From Methylophilus sp. DW102 (GTDB lineage Bacteria > Pseudomonadota > Gammaproteobacteria > Burkholderiales > Methylophilaceae): 64,000 bases of DNA. The notes under the pieces were generated by a model. The model had not been told where the DNA came from. It made no database searches and saw nothing but the letters and a program-made list of their open reading frames with translations. This document shows, in pieces, positions 43,361 to 54,332 of the stretch; position 1 is the stretch's first letter; every line of letters begins with the position of its first letter. The DNA is taken from contig NZ_AP029023.1 of assembly GCF_037076555.1 (NCBI RefSeq), positions 2,728,001 to 2,792,000 of the forward strand, given 5' to 3'. The translations under genes were made by a program, and so were the position numbers.

Positions 43361-45115
43361 ATGCGCCTGCTACTGGTAGATGATGATGAATTGGACCGCA
43401 TGGCGGTGGTACGGGTGTTGCAAAACCCATCACTGGTGAAGGATATTGTGCATGCAAATACCGCGGTCAAGGCCTTGAAACTGTATGAAGAAAACGATTT
43501 TGATATCGTACTGCTCGACTACCGCCTGCCCGATATGGAATGCCTGGATGTGTTAAGCCAACTCACACAACACACAGAAAAGCAGGCCGCCGTGGTGATC
43601 CTGACCGGCATGGAAGATAACGAGACCATAGAAAGAAATTGCATCTTCGCCGGGGCCCAGGATTTTTTACTCAAAAAAGAATTGTCTGAGAGACACCTGA
43701 CCAAAGCGCTGGTACACGCGCAAGCCCGCCATGCCCTGAACAACAAGTTGATTGAAACGCACAAGCGATTGAAGTATCTGGCAGAGAATGACCCGATGAC
43801 CGGATTATCGAACAGATATTATTTTGAAGAGCATTTGCGCAATGCCATGCAACGTGCGCATCGCCTCAACGTTCAACTCGGCTTAATTTATCTGGACATT
43901 GATAATTTCAAGTTGGTCAATGACAGCCTGGGACATGACTCTGGCGATCACCTGCTGAAGCAAGTCGCACAGCGACTGCAGGAAGTGGTCAGAGAAGGCG
44001 ACATGGTCTGCCGCCTGGGAGGGGACGAGTTTGCCATTATCGTGCACGATCTGGAAAATGAAACCGCCATCGGCGCCTTATCGCAGCGCATCCTCGAACA
44101 GGTGCGTGAGCCTTTTGCGCTGAATCAAACCGAACAATTTATTACCTGCAGCATAGGCATTGCCACCTTTCCGCGCTGCGCAAGCACGGCAGAAGACATG
44201 TTAAAGCGTGCCGACCTGGCGATGTATCATGCCAAGCGTGCAGGGCGAAATGGCTTTCACTTTTTCAGCGAAGTACTGCAAGAGCAGATTATCCATCGCA
44301 TGATGGTAGAGAACGAACTGCGTTCGCAACGCCTGCAAAACCAGTTAGTGCAGTACTACCAACCGGTATTGAATGCACAAGACTTTACCGTGTGCGGTGC
44401 AGAAATGCTCATGCGCTGGCAGCATCCTACGCAAGGTCTGCTGCCACCGGCGGTCTTTATCGATGTGGTGGAAGAGCTTGGCTTTTTTGCCGAGATCGAC
44501 AGCAGAAACCGGCAACTGGCCTGCTTACAGTTTGCACGCTGGCGCCAGCGCGGTCTGATTGACGCGGACTGCGTACTCGCAGTGAATGCCAGCGCGCAAT
44601 GGTTACAACATGAACACATGCTGACTGAAATTGAGCATGATTTAAGGCAGATTGACCTGCCTGGCAGCTGTTTGTTACTGGAGGTTACCGAAAGTGTACT
44701 GGTGTCTGACTTTGACAAAACCTCGGCAAGACTCCGTCACCTCAAGCAGTTTGGGCTCAAGGTGGCACTGGATGATTTTGGCATAGGCTACTCGTCCATG
44801 ACCTATTTGAAACACCTGCCTGCCTCTATCCTGAAAATAGACCGCAGCTTTGTGCAAAATGTGCCAGAGAATGAGGCGGATTGTCGCCTGCTCAAGGCCA
44901 TGATCGTCATGGCCAAAAGTCTGGATCTTGAAGTCATTGTCGAAGGCATAGAAACCCTGCCACAAGCCACCCTGTGCCGAGCACTTGGTGCAGACAAGCT
45001 GCAAGGATTCCTGTTTGCAAAACCCTTGTCGCCCGACGACTTTGAACATTTTTTAAGCTCGCATCAGCCCGCCCGTTACCTGTCACTGTATGGCGAGCCA
45101 GACCAGGCAGGATGA
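43361..45115 (+). CDS. REC-GGDEF-EAL response regulator for c-di-GMP turnover
   Basis: A 584-residue cytoplasmic regulator: receiver (1-125, Asp53 in VLLDYRLPDM), GGDEF (about 148-300, RLGGDEFAII with REGD inhibitory site) and EAL (about 320-575). The EAL signature is varied to EML (CGAEMLMRW), but the catalytic glutamate and later residues (VNASAQW, LDDFGIGYSS, KIDRSFVQN, EGIET, GFLFAKP) are present, so phosphodiesterase activity is possible. GAAGGAG precedes ATG. It is third in a kinase-receiver-effector operon, the presumed output of that pathway. Confidence 0.92.
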   Translation: MRLLLVDDDELDRMAVVRVLQNPSLVKDIVHANTAVKALKLYEENDFDIVLLDYRLPDMECLDVLSQLTQHTEKQAAVVILTGMEDNETIERNCIFAGAQDFLLKKELSERHLTKALVHAQARHALNNKLIETHKRLKYLAENDPMTGLSNRYYFEEHLRNAMQRAHRLNVQLGLIYLDIDNFKLVNDSLGHDSGDHLLKQVAQRLQEVVREGDMVCRLGGDEFAIIVHDLENETAIGALSQRILEQVREPFALNQTEQFITCSIGIATFPRCASTAEDMLKRADLAMYHAKRAGRNGFHFFSEVLQEQIIHRMMVENELRSQRLQNQLVQYYQPVLNAQDFTVCGAEMLMRWQHPTQGLLPPAVFIDVVEELGFFAEIDSRNRQLACLQFARWRQRGLIDADCVLAVNASAQWLQHEHMLTEIEHDLRQIDLPGSCLLLEVTESVLVSDFDKTSARLRHLKQFGLKVALDDFGIGYSSMTYLKHLPASILKIDRSFVQNVPENEADCRLLKAMIVMAKSLDLEVIVEGIETLPQATLCRALGADKLQGFLFAKPLSPDDFEHFLSSHQPARYLSLYGEPDQAG

Positions 45116-45272
45116 GTTAACATTGATCAGGCAAGCGCCCAGCCATCCACACATCATTTTCAGCAGGGGCCACAAAACTTAGTGATCCGATTGATACTCG
45201 AACCAGACATACATAGATTGCAGCAGGCGCTCAAGCCTGTTCACCGCCCCCGACGATGATGGAGAATCCGCC

Positions 45273-45452
45273 ATGACCCAAGACCCCAAAACATCCAAGC
45301 TCGAAGCGCACTTGCAAGCCATCGAGGCCCATAAAAGCCTGCTGGAGAAACTGCATTTACATGATAACCAACCGCTGGATGAGGTGAATGCCTCACTGCA
45401 AAGATTGACGCTGACGCTGGAGGAATATCTCAAGCTGGTCGGCCTGCCTTAA
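45273..45452 (+). CDS. Hypothetical small helical protein
   Basis: A 59-residue protein beginning MTQDPKTSKLEAHLQA and ending TLEEYLKLVGLP. It is highly charged and predicted helical, with heptad-like leucines, perhaps a small coiled-coil. A GGAGA ribosome site lies 7 bases before ATG. I do not recognise it. It sits 157 bases after the REC-GGDEF-EAL gene and 84 bases before the DUF2252 gene; it may share a transcript with the latter. A longer open frame on the opposite strand is rejected. Confidence 0.6.
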   Translation: MTQDPKTSKLEAHLQAIEAHKSLLEKLHLHDNQPLDEVNASLQRLTLTLEEYLKLVGLP

Positions 45453-45536
45453 ACCTTTGCGTGCTGAAAGCCCCTAGCATCCCTTTCAGAACCAGCCTCG
45501 CGCAGACAACGCTTTGTACCCTTTTCCGGAACCGCC

Positions 45537-46751
45537 ATGCCTATTTTAGACAGAATCCAAGACTACAACGCCGGCCGCGACCCTGAGCGTCTGCAAATGA
45601 AACTGGCCGCCATGTGCAAAGACCCGTTTGTGTTTTTGCGCGGCACCTGCCATTTGTTTTATGAAGACTGGCACCCAGCCCTCGCAAAGCTAAAAAGCCC
45701 TGCCGCCTGGATTTGCGGCGACCTGCATCTGGAAAACTTTGGCAGCTACAAAGCCGAAAACGGCCTGGCCTATTTTGACCTCAACGACTTTGATGAAGCC
45801 GCCCTGGCGCCTTGCCTGTGGGAGCTGACGCGCTTGCTGACCAGCCTGCTGGTCGCCCAGGACACACTCAAGCTCAAACCCAAACAAACCACTGCACTGC
45901 TTGACATCATGGTGCAGAACTACGCGCAAGCACTGGCAGAAGGCAAACCCAAATGGGTAGAGCGCAAAACGGCCCGCGGCTCGATCAGGCATCTGTTGTC
46001 AGACTTGAGCAAGCGCAGCAATCAGGCCTTTATCGAAAGCCGGACCAATGCCAAAGCACCGGATACACTCCTGATAGACGGCAAACGTGCGCTGGCCTTG
46101 GACAAAGCGCAAAAACAAGCCGCTTTGGAAAAATACATGAAGGCCATGCAAGTGCAGGATAAAAAAGAATTCTTTTATCCGCTGGATATTGCGCGCCGCA
46201 TTGCCGGCACTGGCAGCCTGGGCCTGGAACGCTATGTCGTGCTGGTGAACGGCAAAGGGCCAGAGCGCCGCGCACTTATAGACATGAAAGCCAGCAACCA
46301 GAGTGCACTGAGCCCTTACCTGAACACCGCAGCAATCAAACTCACGCAACCTGACTGGACACTGGAATCTCAACGCGTCGCGACCATACAGGCTGGCGCC
46401 CAAATCCTGCCGCCTGCCCTTCTCAAAGCCGTGTGCGTAGACAAACAGTCTTATTTGATCAAAGCGCTGCAACCCTCGCAAGACCGGGTAGACCTCACGC
46501 AGTGGGATGGCAAACTCAGCGTGCTGGATAATATTTTTGCCAGCATGGCCGCCCTCACCGCCTGGGCCCATTTGCGCAATGCCGGTTATCTGGGCGCCGC
46601 CAACCGCGAAGCCTTGATGGCATTTGGGGCGCAAGTCGCCGACTGGCGAGGCCCCGTGCTCACGCTGGCGAAACAGGTGGCCGATCAGACCATCCATCAA
46701 TGGCAGGACTATGTGAGCGCCTACCAGGCCGCCTTCAAGAAATCCTCTTAA
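45537..46751 (+). CDS. DUF2252-family protein (kinase-like fold)
   Basis: A 404-residue cytoplasmic protein. FLRGTCHLFYEDW, then ICGDLHLENFGSY and FDLNDFDEAALAPCLWELTRLL are the DUF2252 landmarks; GDLHLENFG and the LNDFDE acid resemble the catalytic loop of aminoglycoside phosphotransferase-like kinases. A phosphotransferase role is therefore plausible but unproven. Located after the small helical gene. Confidence 0.88.
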   Translation: MPILDRIQDYNAGRDPERLQMKLAAMCKDPFVFLRGTCHLFYEDWHPALAKLKSPAAWICGDLHLENFGSYKAENGLAYFDLNDFDEAALAPCLWELTRLLTSLLVAQDTLKLKPKQTTALLDIMVQNYAQALAEGKPKWVERKTARGSIRHLLSDLSKRSNQAFIESRTNAKAPDTLLIDGKRALALDKAQKQAALEKYMKAMQVQDKKEFFYPLDIARRIAGTGSLGLERYVVLVNGKGPERRALIDMKASNQSALSPYLNTAAIKLTQPDWTLESQRVATIQAGAQILPPALLKAVCVDKQSYLIKALQPSQDRVDLTQWDGKLSVLDNIFASMAALTAWAHLRNAGYLGAANREALMAFGAQVADWRGPVLTLAKQVADQTIHQWQDYVSAYQAAFKKSS

Positions 46752-46965
46752 GGCTGAAGGATCAGCAACGCCCAAGGCCGCGTTGAATGCGGGTGCCGCC
46801 TGCTTTGTGCCATGCGTCATGGCCGCAGGTTTTTTAGTCTGCTGGCGAGCCGGGATGAGGTGCTTAAGTTTGTCTGCGTAGCTTCAAGCATGCGCTCCCA
46901 TCCACCCAGAACCTTCGCCCAAGCAAACGGGTCATAGTGTTTGTCTGTTTCATCAAGGAACTGCC

Positions 46966-47454
46966 ATGGACCATGATCCGATACAGGAAAACGACCTCGT
47001 AATGCTGAGCTATACCAGCATTGCCGACCACCTGATGTCCAGCCAGGAGCTGATCCAGCTACTCGCCATGGCGCGAGAGAACAACCGCCACCTGCACATC
47101 ACCGGCATGCTGCTGTACATGGAAGGATGTTTCTTTCAAGTGCTAGAAGGGGAGCGGGCGGTGATCGATGCCCTCTATGAAAAAATCGCGCATGATCAGC
47201 GCCACCATCATGTGATAAAGCTGATTGAAGAACCCATTGATGCGCGCAGTTTTAACGACTGGAGTATGGGGTATCGCCATGTGACGCGTGAAGACTTGGC
47301 TCATGTGACTGGATTGACCGACTTCCTGGATAGGGATCAACCCGGTTTTGACGGCATGCACAGTGAGCGGGCGAAAACCCTGATCAACGCATTTAGACAG
47401 GGTCGCTGGCAGACCCGTAATACCCAACAATACCGCTATCAGCACGTCGCTTAA
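46966..47454 (+). CDS. BLUF-domain blue-light sensor
   Basis: A 162-residue flavin photosensor. BLUF residues are visible: Tyr16 in LVMLSYTSIA, Asn40 before HLHITGMLLY, Gln58 in FFQVLEGE and Trp99/Met101 in FNDWSMGYRH. The C-terminal 30 residues form a short helix-rich cap; there is no effector domain, so it must act through partner proteins. A PAS kinase and REC-GGDEF-EAL gene lie upstream and BLUF proteins often regulate c-di-GMP enzymes, so a link to them is reasonable. ATG at 46966 follows AAGGAACTGCC. Confidence 0.93.
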   Translation: MDHDPIQENDLVMLSYTSIADHLMSSQELIQLLAMARENNRHLHITGMLLYMEGCFFQVLEGERAVIDALYEKIAHDQRHHHVIKLIEEPIDARSFNDWSMGYRHVTREDLAHVTGLTDFLDRDQPGFDGMHSERAKTLINAFRQGRWQTRNTQQYRYQHVA

Positions 47455-47789
47455 GTCTGCTGACTCATCTACGTGCACACCTCAACCTCACTTGCACAAC
47501 ACAGGTCTCCACATGGGCGGTGTTGCTTGGGTCAAACACCCCTGCAACGCTGCTCGGATTCGCGTCTAAGGAATGGCGTTTTGACTGAAAACCTCGCCTG
47601 ACCCTGCAGGAATCAGAATCGCTGCCGTAATAACTGTATCCTAAAAATTAGGGCGGTTCTGTGTCTGTTTTTGTTGCCTCAACCTGACTACGATAAACAC
47701 CATCCGCAATCCGCACAACCCACTGACAGACAAGTTGAATCTCGCCTGTTGTCACTGTTAAACGTACTGACGCAATCTTACTGGAAACT
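47455..47789. other. Intergenic region before the formate dehydrogenase gene
   Basis: A 335-base gap without a coding frame. The one feature I see is a 13-base inverted repeat CCTAA-AAA-TTAGG at 47640-47652, about 140 bases before the formate dehydrogenase start. No recognised promoter or riboswitch. Confidence 0.5.
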
Positions 47790-50114
47790 ATGTCGCAATC
47801 CAAAGCTGTGATTAAACCGTATCACCACCCGGCCGCTGGCTGGGGCGCATTGAAGCAAGTGGCCGCCCAACTGGCGCTGCAAAAAATCCCTGTCAAAGGC
47901 GTGATGACGCTATTGTCACAAAACCAGCCCGATGGCTTTGACTGCCCAGGTTGTGCCTGGCCGGACAAAGAACACACCTCTACCTTTGAGTTTTGTGAAA
48001 ACGGCGTGAAGGCGGTGGCCGCTGAGGCCACGGCCAAACGTGTCCCACCGGCTTTTTTTGCCCAACATACGGTGACGGAACTGATGGGCTGGAGCGACTT
48101 CGCCCTGGAAAATGAAGGCCGCCTGACCCACCCCATGCGTTATAACGCGGTCACCGACAAATATGAAGAAGTGTCCTGGGACGAGGCCTTTGCGCTGATG
48201 GCAACACAGCTTAACGGTCTGGATCATCCAGATGAGGCCGTGTTTTACACCTCGGGCCGCGCCAGCAATGAAGCCGCCTTTCTCTACCAGCTGTTTGTGC
48301 GTGCATTTGGCACCAACAACTTTCCTGATTGCTCCAACCTGTGCCATGAATCCACCAGTATTGCCTTGCCTGCCACGGTGGGCATCGGCAAAGGCTCAGT
48401 GACCCTGCATGACTTTGAGCATGCCGATACGCTGCTGATTTTTGGCCAAAATCCGGCCACCAACCATCCGCGCATGCTGGGTGAGTTACGTGAAGCGGCT
48501 AAACGCGGCGCACGCATTGTCGCCATCAACCCGCTCAAAGAGCGTGGCCTGGAACGTTTTGCCGACCCGCAAAGCCCGTTTGACATGCTGAGCTTTAAAG
48601 GCAGCAAGATCAGCAGCCTGTTTATCCAGCCCAAGCTGGGCGGTGATCTGGCGCTGATCAAAGGCATGATCAAATTCGTCATCCAATGGGATGATGAAGC
48701 CATTCTGCATGGCACCGAGCGCGTGGTCGATGTCGATTTCATTGCCGAACACACCAACAACTTTGCCGAGATTGCCGCAGATGCGCGCCAGGAAAGCTGG
48801 GAGGTCATCGTTGAAGAATCCGGCGTCCCCTTGGCACAGATTGAGGAAATTGCCCGCATTTATGCTACCGGTGATCGCGTCATTGCGACCTGGGGCATGG
48901 GCATTACCCAGCACAAACATGGCGTCGCCACCATTAAAACCCTGGTCAACCTGATGCTGTTGCGCGGCAATATCGGCAAGGAAGGCGCAGGCCTATGCCC
49001 GGTACGCGGCCATAGCAATGTGCAGGGCAATCGCACGGTAGGCATTTATGAAAAAATGCCGCTGGAGTTTCTGCAACGGCTGGACCAGGTGTTTGACCTC
49101 AATGTCCCCAAAGCGCCAGGTTATGATGCGGTAGGCGCCATCGAAGCCATGATTGCAGGCAAAGTGAAATTCTTTTTTGGCCTCGGTGGTAACTTCTCAA
49201 TCTCCACGCCAGATACTGACCGCACCTGGCAAGGCATGCGCAATTGCGAGATGACCGCGCATGTCACCACCAAGCTCAACCGCAGCCATCTGGTGCATGG
49301 CAAACAGGCCTTGATACTGCCCTGTCTGGGCCGTACCGAAATCGACACGCAAGCCACAGGCCCGCAAGGCGTGACGGTGGAAGACTCCATGAGCATGGTG
49401 CATATTTCTTATGGCATGAACAAACCTGCTTCCCCGCATCTGCTGTCAGAGCCCGCGATTGTGGCGCGCCTGGCCGCAGCAACGCTCAAGGCAAGCAGCA
49501 TCCCCTGGCTGGCGCTGATTGAGGATTACAGCAAAATCCGTGACCTGATTGAACAAACGCTGCCGGTGGCGTTTAAAGACTATAACGAGCGCATCAAACG
49601 CCCAGGGGGATTCCGCCTGCCCGTGCCGTCTAGCGAGCGCATCTGGAATACCGCCTCTGGCAAGGCTGAGTTCACGCTGCAAGCCATCCCTAAAAACTCG
49701 CCCATCCATCAGGCCCGTGAGCAATATGGCGATCAGTTATTTGTGCTGATGACCACGCGCTCACATGACCAGTACAACACCACCATTTATGGCATGGATG
49801 ACCGCTATCGCGGCGTCTTTGGCGAGCGCCGTGTCATCTTCATGAACCCGGCCGATATTGCGCGCCAGGGTCTGCAAGCAGGGGACTGGATCAACCTGGT
49901 GAGCGTCTGGCAGGATGGCATTACGCGCCGCGCAGACAAATTTTTGGTGGTGGCTTACGATATTCCGGCAGGCTGCCTGAGTGGCTATTACCCGGAAACC
50001 AATAACCTGGTACCGCTGGAAAGCGTAGCCGACGATTCGCGTACCCCAACCTCCAAATCGATTCCGGTAATCATCGAGAAAACCACTGCCCCCGAGGTCG
50101 CCCATGCTGCTTGA
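47790..50114 (+). CDS. fdh4A: FdhF/YdeP-family molybdopterin oxidoreductase, FDH4-type formate dehydrogenase large subunit
   Basis: A 774-residue molybdopterin enzyme. The cluster-binding start is shortened to CPGCAWPD (Cys52, Cys55); other landmarks are ASNEAAFLYQLFVRAFGTNN, GQNPATNHPRML, ATWGMGITQHKHG, PVRGHSNVQGNRTVG and a C-terminal dinucleotide-binding domain (MTTRSHDQYNTTIYGMDDRY). This is the YdeP-like branch, to which the FDH4 large subunit of methylotrophs belongs; formate oxidation is the likely role but rests on family and on the small gene that follows. No selenocysteine. The start is at ATG 47790 without a strong ribosome site. The stop overlaps the next gene by 11 bases. Confidence 0.82.
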   Translation: MSQSKAVIKPYHHPAAGWGALKQVAAQLALQKIPVKGVMTLLSQNQPDGFDCPGCAWPDKEHTSTFEFCENGVKAVAAEATAKRVPPAFFAQHTVTELMGWSDFALENEGRLTHPMRYNAVTDKYEEVSWDEAFALMATQLNGLDHPDEAVFYTSGRASNEAAFLYQLFVRAFGTNNFPDCSNLCHESTSIALPATVGIGKGSVTLHDFEHADTLLIFGQNPATNHPRMLGELREAAKRGARIVAINPLKERGLERFADPQSPFDMLSFKGSKISSLFIQPKLGGDLALIKGMIKFVIQWDDEAILHGTERVVDVDFIAEHTNNFAEIAADARQESWEVIVEESGVPLAQIEEIARIYATGDRVIATWGMGITQHKHGVATIKTLVNLMLLRGNIGKEGAGLCPVRGHSNVQGNRTVGIYEKMPLEFLQRLDQVFDLNVPKAPGYDAVGAIEAMIAGKVKFFFGLGGNFSISTPDTDRTWQGMRNCEMTAHVTTKLNRSHLVHGKQALILPCLGRTEIDTQATGPQGVTVEDSMSMVHISYGMNKPASPHLLSEPAIVARLAAATLKASSIPWLALIEDYSKIRDLIEQTLPVAFKDYNERIKRPGGFRLPVPSSERIWNTASGKAEFTLQAIPKNSPIHQAREQYGDQLFVLMTTRSHDQYNTTIYGMDDRYRGVFGERRVIFMNPADIARQGLQAGDWINLVSVWQDGITRRADKFLVVAYDIPAGCLSGYYPETNNLVPLESVADDSRTPTSKSIPVIIEKTTAPEVAHAA

Positions 50115-50466
50115 ACGTGACCACACCTTACAGTCCATGCTCGAGGCAGAGGTGACACTGCCCTCTGCGGTTGAAGACTCGCAGGCTCGGGAAGACACTT
50201 CAATCAACCTGACCCCGCTGGACCCGAGTGCGGTCATGCTGCTCAGCATCCTCGAATGCCTGTATGCGGAACACAGCCAGGGCCGCGCGCACATGCCGCT
50301 GGCCGCGCTATGCAAACGTCTCGAGCTGCGCATGAGTACACTGCAGCGTCTGTTAACTGCGCTCGATGACCAGGCGCTGGTCAAGGTATGCGCACAAAAG
50401 GACCGGCTGGTGGCCAGTCTGACTGCCACTGGGGCTGAGGTTGCGCTGGCCTTGCAAACAGCCTGA
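50104..50466 (+). CDS. Small partner of the molybdopterin oxidoreductase, winged-helix-like
   Basis: A 120-residue protein. The N-terminal 40 residues are acidic and polar; the remainder (VMLLSILECLYAEHSQGRAH, CKRLELRMSTLQRLLTALDD, ATGAEVALAL) looks like a winged-helix of the MarR/ArsR kind. Its ATG overlaps the end of the large subunit gene by 11 bases, with GAGGTCGCCC before it, so the two are translationally coupled. In methylotrophs the FDH4 large subunit is followed by a small second gene (fdh4B); this could be it, though its fold and role here are inference. Confidence 0.6.
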   Translation: MLLERDHTLQSMLEAEVTLPSAVEDSQAREDTSINLTPLDPSAVMLLSILECLYAEHSQGRAHMPLAALCKRLELRMSTLQRLLTALDDQALVKVCAQKDRLVASLTATGAEVALALQTA

Positions 50467-50486
50467 TCTTTTTTGATTCACCCAGG

Positions 50487-50519
50487 TGCGTTTAAACAGG
50501 GCAAGTGTGTTTAAACGCA
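50487..50519. promoter_or_regulatory. Large dyad with two GTTTAAAC boxes upstream of the MocR gene
   Basis: TGCGTTTAAAC (50487-50497) and GTTTAAACGCA (50509-50519) are perfect inverted repeats separated by 11 bases. The inner GTTTAAAC octamer is itself palindromic, so the boxes are also direct repeats 19 bases apart. They lie about 90 bases before the MocR start. Confidence 0.6.
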
Positions 50520-50566
50520 GACTGTTGTATCGTTGTTCTGGCAAATCCTCGCCCGCTGGCTTCACG

Positions 50567-50572
50567 TATAAT
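50567..50572 (+). promoter_or_regulatory. Candidate -10 box of the MocR gene
   Basis: An exact TATAAT lies 35 bases upstream of the MocR ATG. No good -35 hexamer is found at 16-18 bases upstream, so the promoter may depend on an activator bound at the dyad at 50487-50519. Confidence 0.4.
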
Positions 50573-50607
50573 GGTGAACATCTTGATACTCGCAAGCCTT
50601 GCCATCC

Positions 50608-52041
50608 ATGAAGCTTTACGTCTCGCTCGCCGCCCGCATCAGCGCCATGATAGACGAAGGCGTCTTGCGGCCAGGTGAAAAAATCTTCTCGGTACGGCAA
50701 GCCAGCCAGCAATATGGCTTGAGTATCAGCACGGTGTTGCGTGCCTATTTATTGCTGGAGCAAGAAGGCGTCATCAGCAGCCATCCGCAATCCGGCTATT
50801 ACGTCACCCCGCGCAAACGCCTGCAGCAAAAGGCCGCCTCGCCGTTAGCCAAAGACCTGAATCTGGCCGAAGTCGACGCCAGCAAGTTAGTCCTCACTAC
50901 GCTTAAATCCATCCGTGAATTTGGCACGGTGCCGCTGGGGTCACCATTTCCTGATCCGCAGCTATTCCCGCTCAAAAAAATCCACCAGTATGAAAAAGCG
51001 CTGACCGATGATCAGGGCGAATGGGGGGTCTTGAGTGATTTGCCCCCAGGCAACGAGTTATTACGCCAGCAGATTGCGCGGCGTTACCTGGCGCATGGCA
51101 TGGATGTGTCGCCAGATGATATTGTCATTACCCACGGCGCAACCGAGGCGATTACCCTGTGCCTGCAAGCCGTGGCGAAAGCGGGCGATACCATCGCACT
51201 CGAATCGCCCGGCTACTATGCATTGGCACATACCGTCGAACGCCTGGGCATGAAAGTCGCCGAGCTACGCACCGACCCGCTGACGGGCATAGACCTCGAC
51301 GCCTTGCAGGCCGTGAGCAACAACGTGCGCATTGCCGCCGTGATCCTCACCACCAACTTCCAGAATCCGCTTGGCTTTGCCATGCCAGAAGCCAAAAAGC
51401 AGGCACTGGTGAGCTTTCTGGCAGCGCAGCAAATCCCGCTCATTGAAGATGACGTGTACAGCGAGCTCTATTTCAGTGACGCGCCGCCCAAGCCGGCCAA
51501 AGCCTATGACCAGCAAGGCATGGTGCTGCATTGTTCGTCCTTCTCCAAATCGCTGGCGCCTGGCTACCGCGTCGGCTGGACCGTGGCCGGACGCTATCGT
51601 CAGGAAGTCGAGCGGCTCATGTTTCTCAACAGTCTGTCACTGCCTTCGCCGCCACAAATTGCCATTGCCAAATTCATGCAGCGCGACAGCTTTGAGCAGC
51701 ACCTCAAACAATTGCGCCACACCCTGCGCTCCAACTACGTGCTGATTCGCAATGTCATCGAGCAAAGTTTTCCGGCGGGCACACAGCTGTCCGTGCCACA
51801 AGGCGGTTATGTGATCTGGGTCAAACTGCCACCCAGCATTGATGCGCTTGCCCTTTACCGTGCCGCGATTGATAACGGCATCACCGTCGCGCCAGGCACC
51901 ATCTTCTCGCGCAAAAAAGAATTCACACACTACATTCGCCTCAACTTCAGCCACTTGTGGACACTTGCCATTGAACAGGCTGTCAGTGAAGTCGGCGCGC
52001 TGGCGAACGCCATGCTGGTCAACGATTCATCCGCGCAGTGA
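50608..52041 (+). CDS. MocR-type regulator: GntR helix-turn-helix fused to aminotransferase fold
   Basis: A 477-residue regulator. The N-terminal winged helix (about 1-72) has FSVRQASQQYGLSISTVLRA; the aminotransferase-like domain (about 105-465) includes HGATEAITLCLQAVAKAGD, TTNFQNPLGFAMP and SFSKSLAPGYRVGW, where Lys is the pyridoxal-phosphate anchor. MocR proteins sense amino acids or vitamin B6-type ligands through PLP. The start is set at ATG 50608 (MKLYVSLAAR); a TTG three codons earlier is possible. It converges on the bufferin operon and may regulate a gene outside the window or itself through the dyad upstream. Confidence 0.9.
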   Translation: MKLYVSLAARISAMIDEGVLRPGEKIFSVRQASQQYGLSISTVLRAYLLLEQEGVISSHPQSGYYVTPRKRLQQKAASPLAKDLNLAEVDASKLVLTTLKSIREFGTVPLGSPFPDPQLFPLKKIHQYEKALTDDQGEWGVLSDLPPGNELLRQQIARRYLAHGMDVSPDDIVITHGATEAITLCLQAVAKAGDTIALESPGYYALAHTVERLGMKVAELRTDPLTGIDLDALQAVSNNVRIAAVILTTNFQNPLGFAMPEAKKQALVSFLAAQQIPLIEDDVYSELYFSDAPPKPAKAYDQQGMVLHCSSFSKSLAPGYRVGWTVAGRYRQEVERLMFLNSLSLPSPPQIAIAKFMQRDSFEQHLKQLRHTLRSNYVLIRNVIEQSFPAGTQLSVPQGGYVIWVKLPPSIDALALYRAAIDNGITVAPGTIFSRKKEFTHYIRLNFSHLWTLAIEQAVSEVGALANAMLVNDSSAQ

Positions 52042-52093
52042 CCACCCCGTATGCTTGAGGGCAGTGCGCCGATGGCAGATGCACGGATGGACA

Positions 52094-54266
<2,173 letters not shown>

Positions 54267-54280
54267 TCACTCCTTGCAAA

Positions 54281-54304
54281 GCAGCAGGGCCACTGCCCCG
54301 CCGC
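54281..54304 (-). other. Strong hairpin between bufA and bufBC
   Basis: In the 72-base gap the minus strand reads GCGGCGGGGC-AGTG-GCCCTGCTGC, a 10-bp stem with two G-T wobbles, followed only by TTTG. It looks like an attenuator or a 3' stabiliser of the precursor message, giving more bufA than enzyme. Confidence 0.6.
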
Positions 54305-54332
54305 CTTGACATGATTCAAGAAAATGACCAGC

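Noticed and set aside
45999..46820. 273-codon minus-strand open frame
   Set aside because: Antisense to the DUF2252 gene; no motif.
49761..50429. 222-codon minus-strand open frame
   Set aside because: Antisense to the end of the formate dehydrogenase gene and its overlapping partner.
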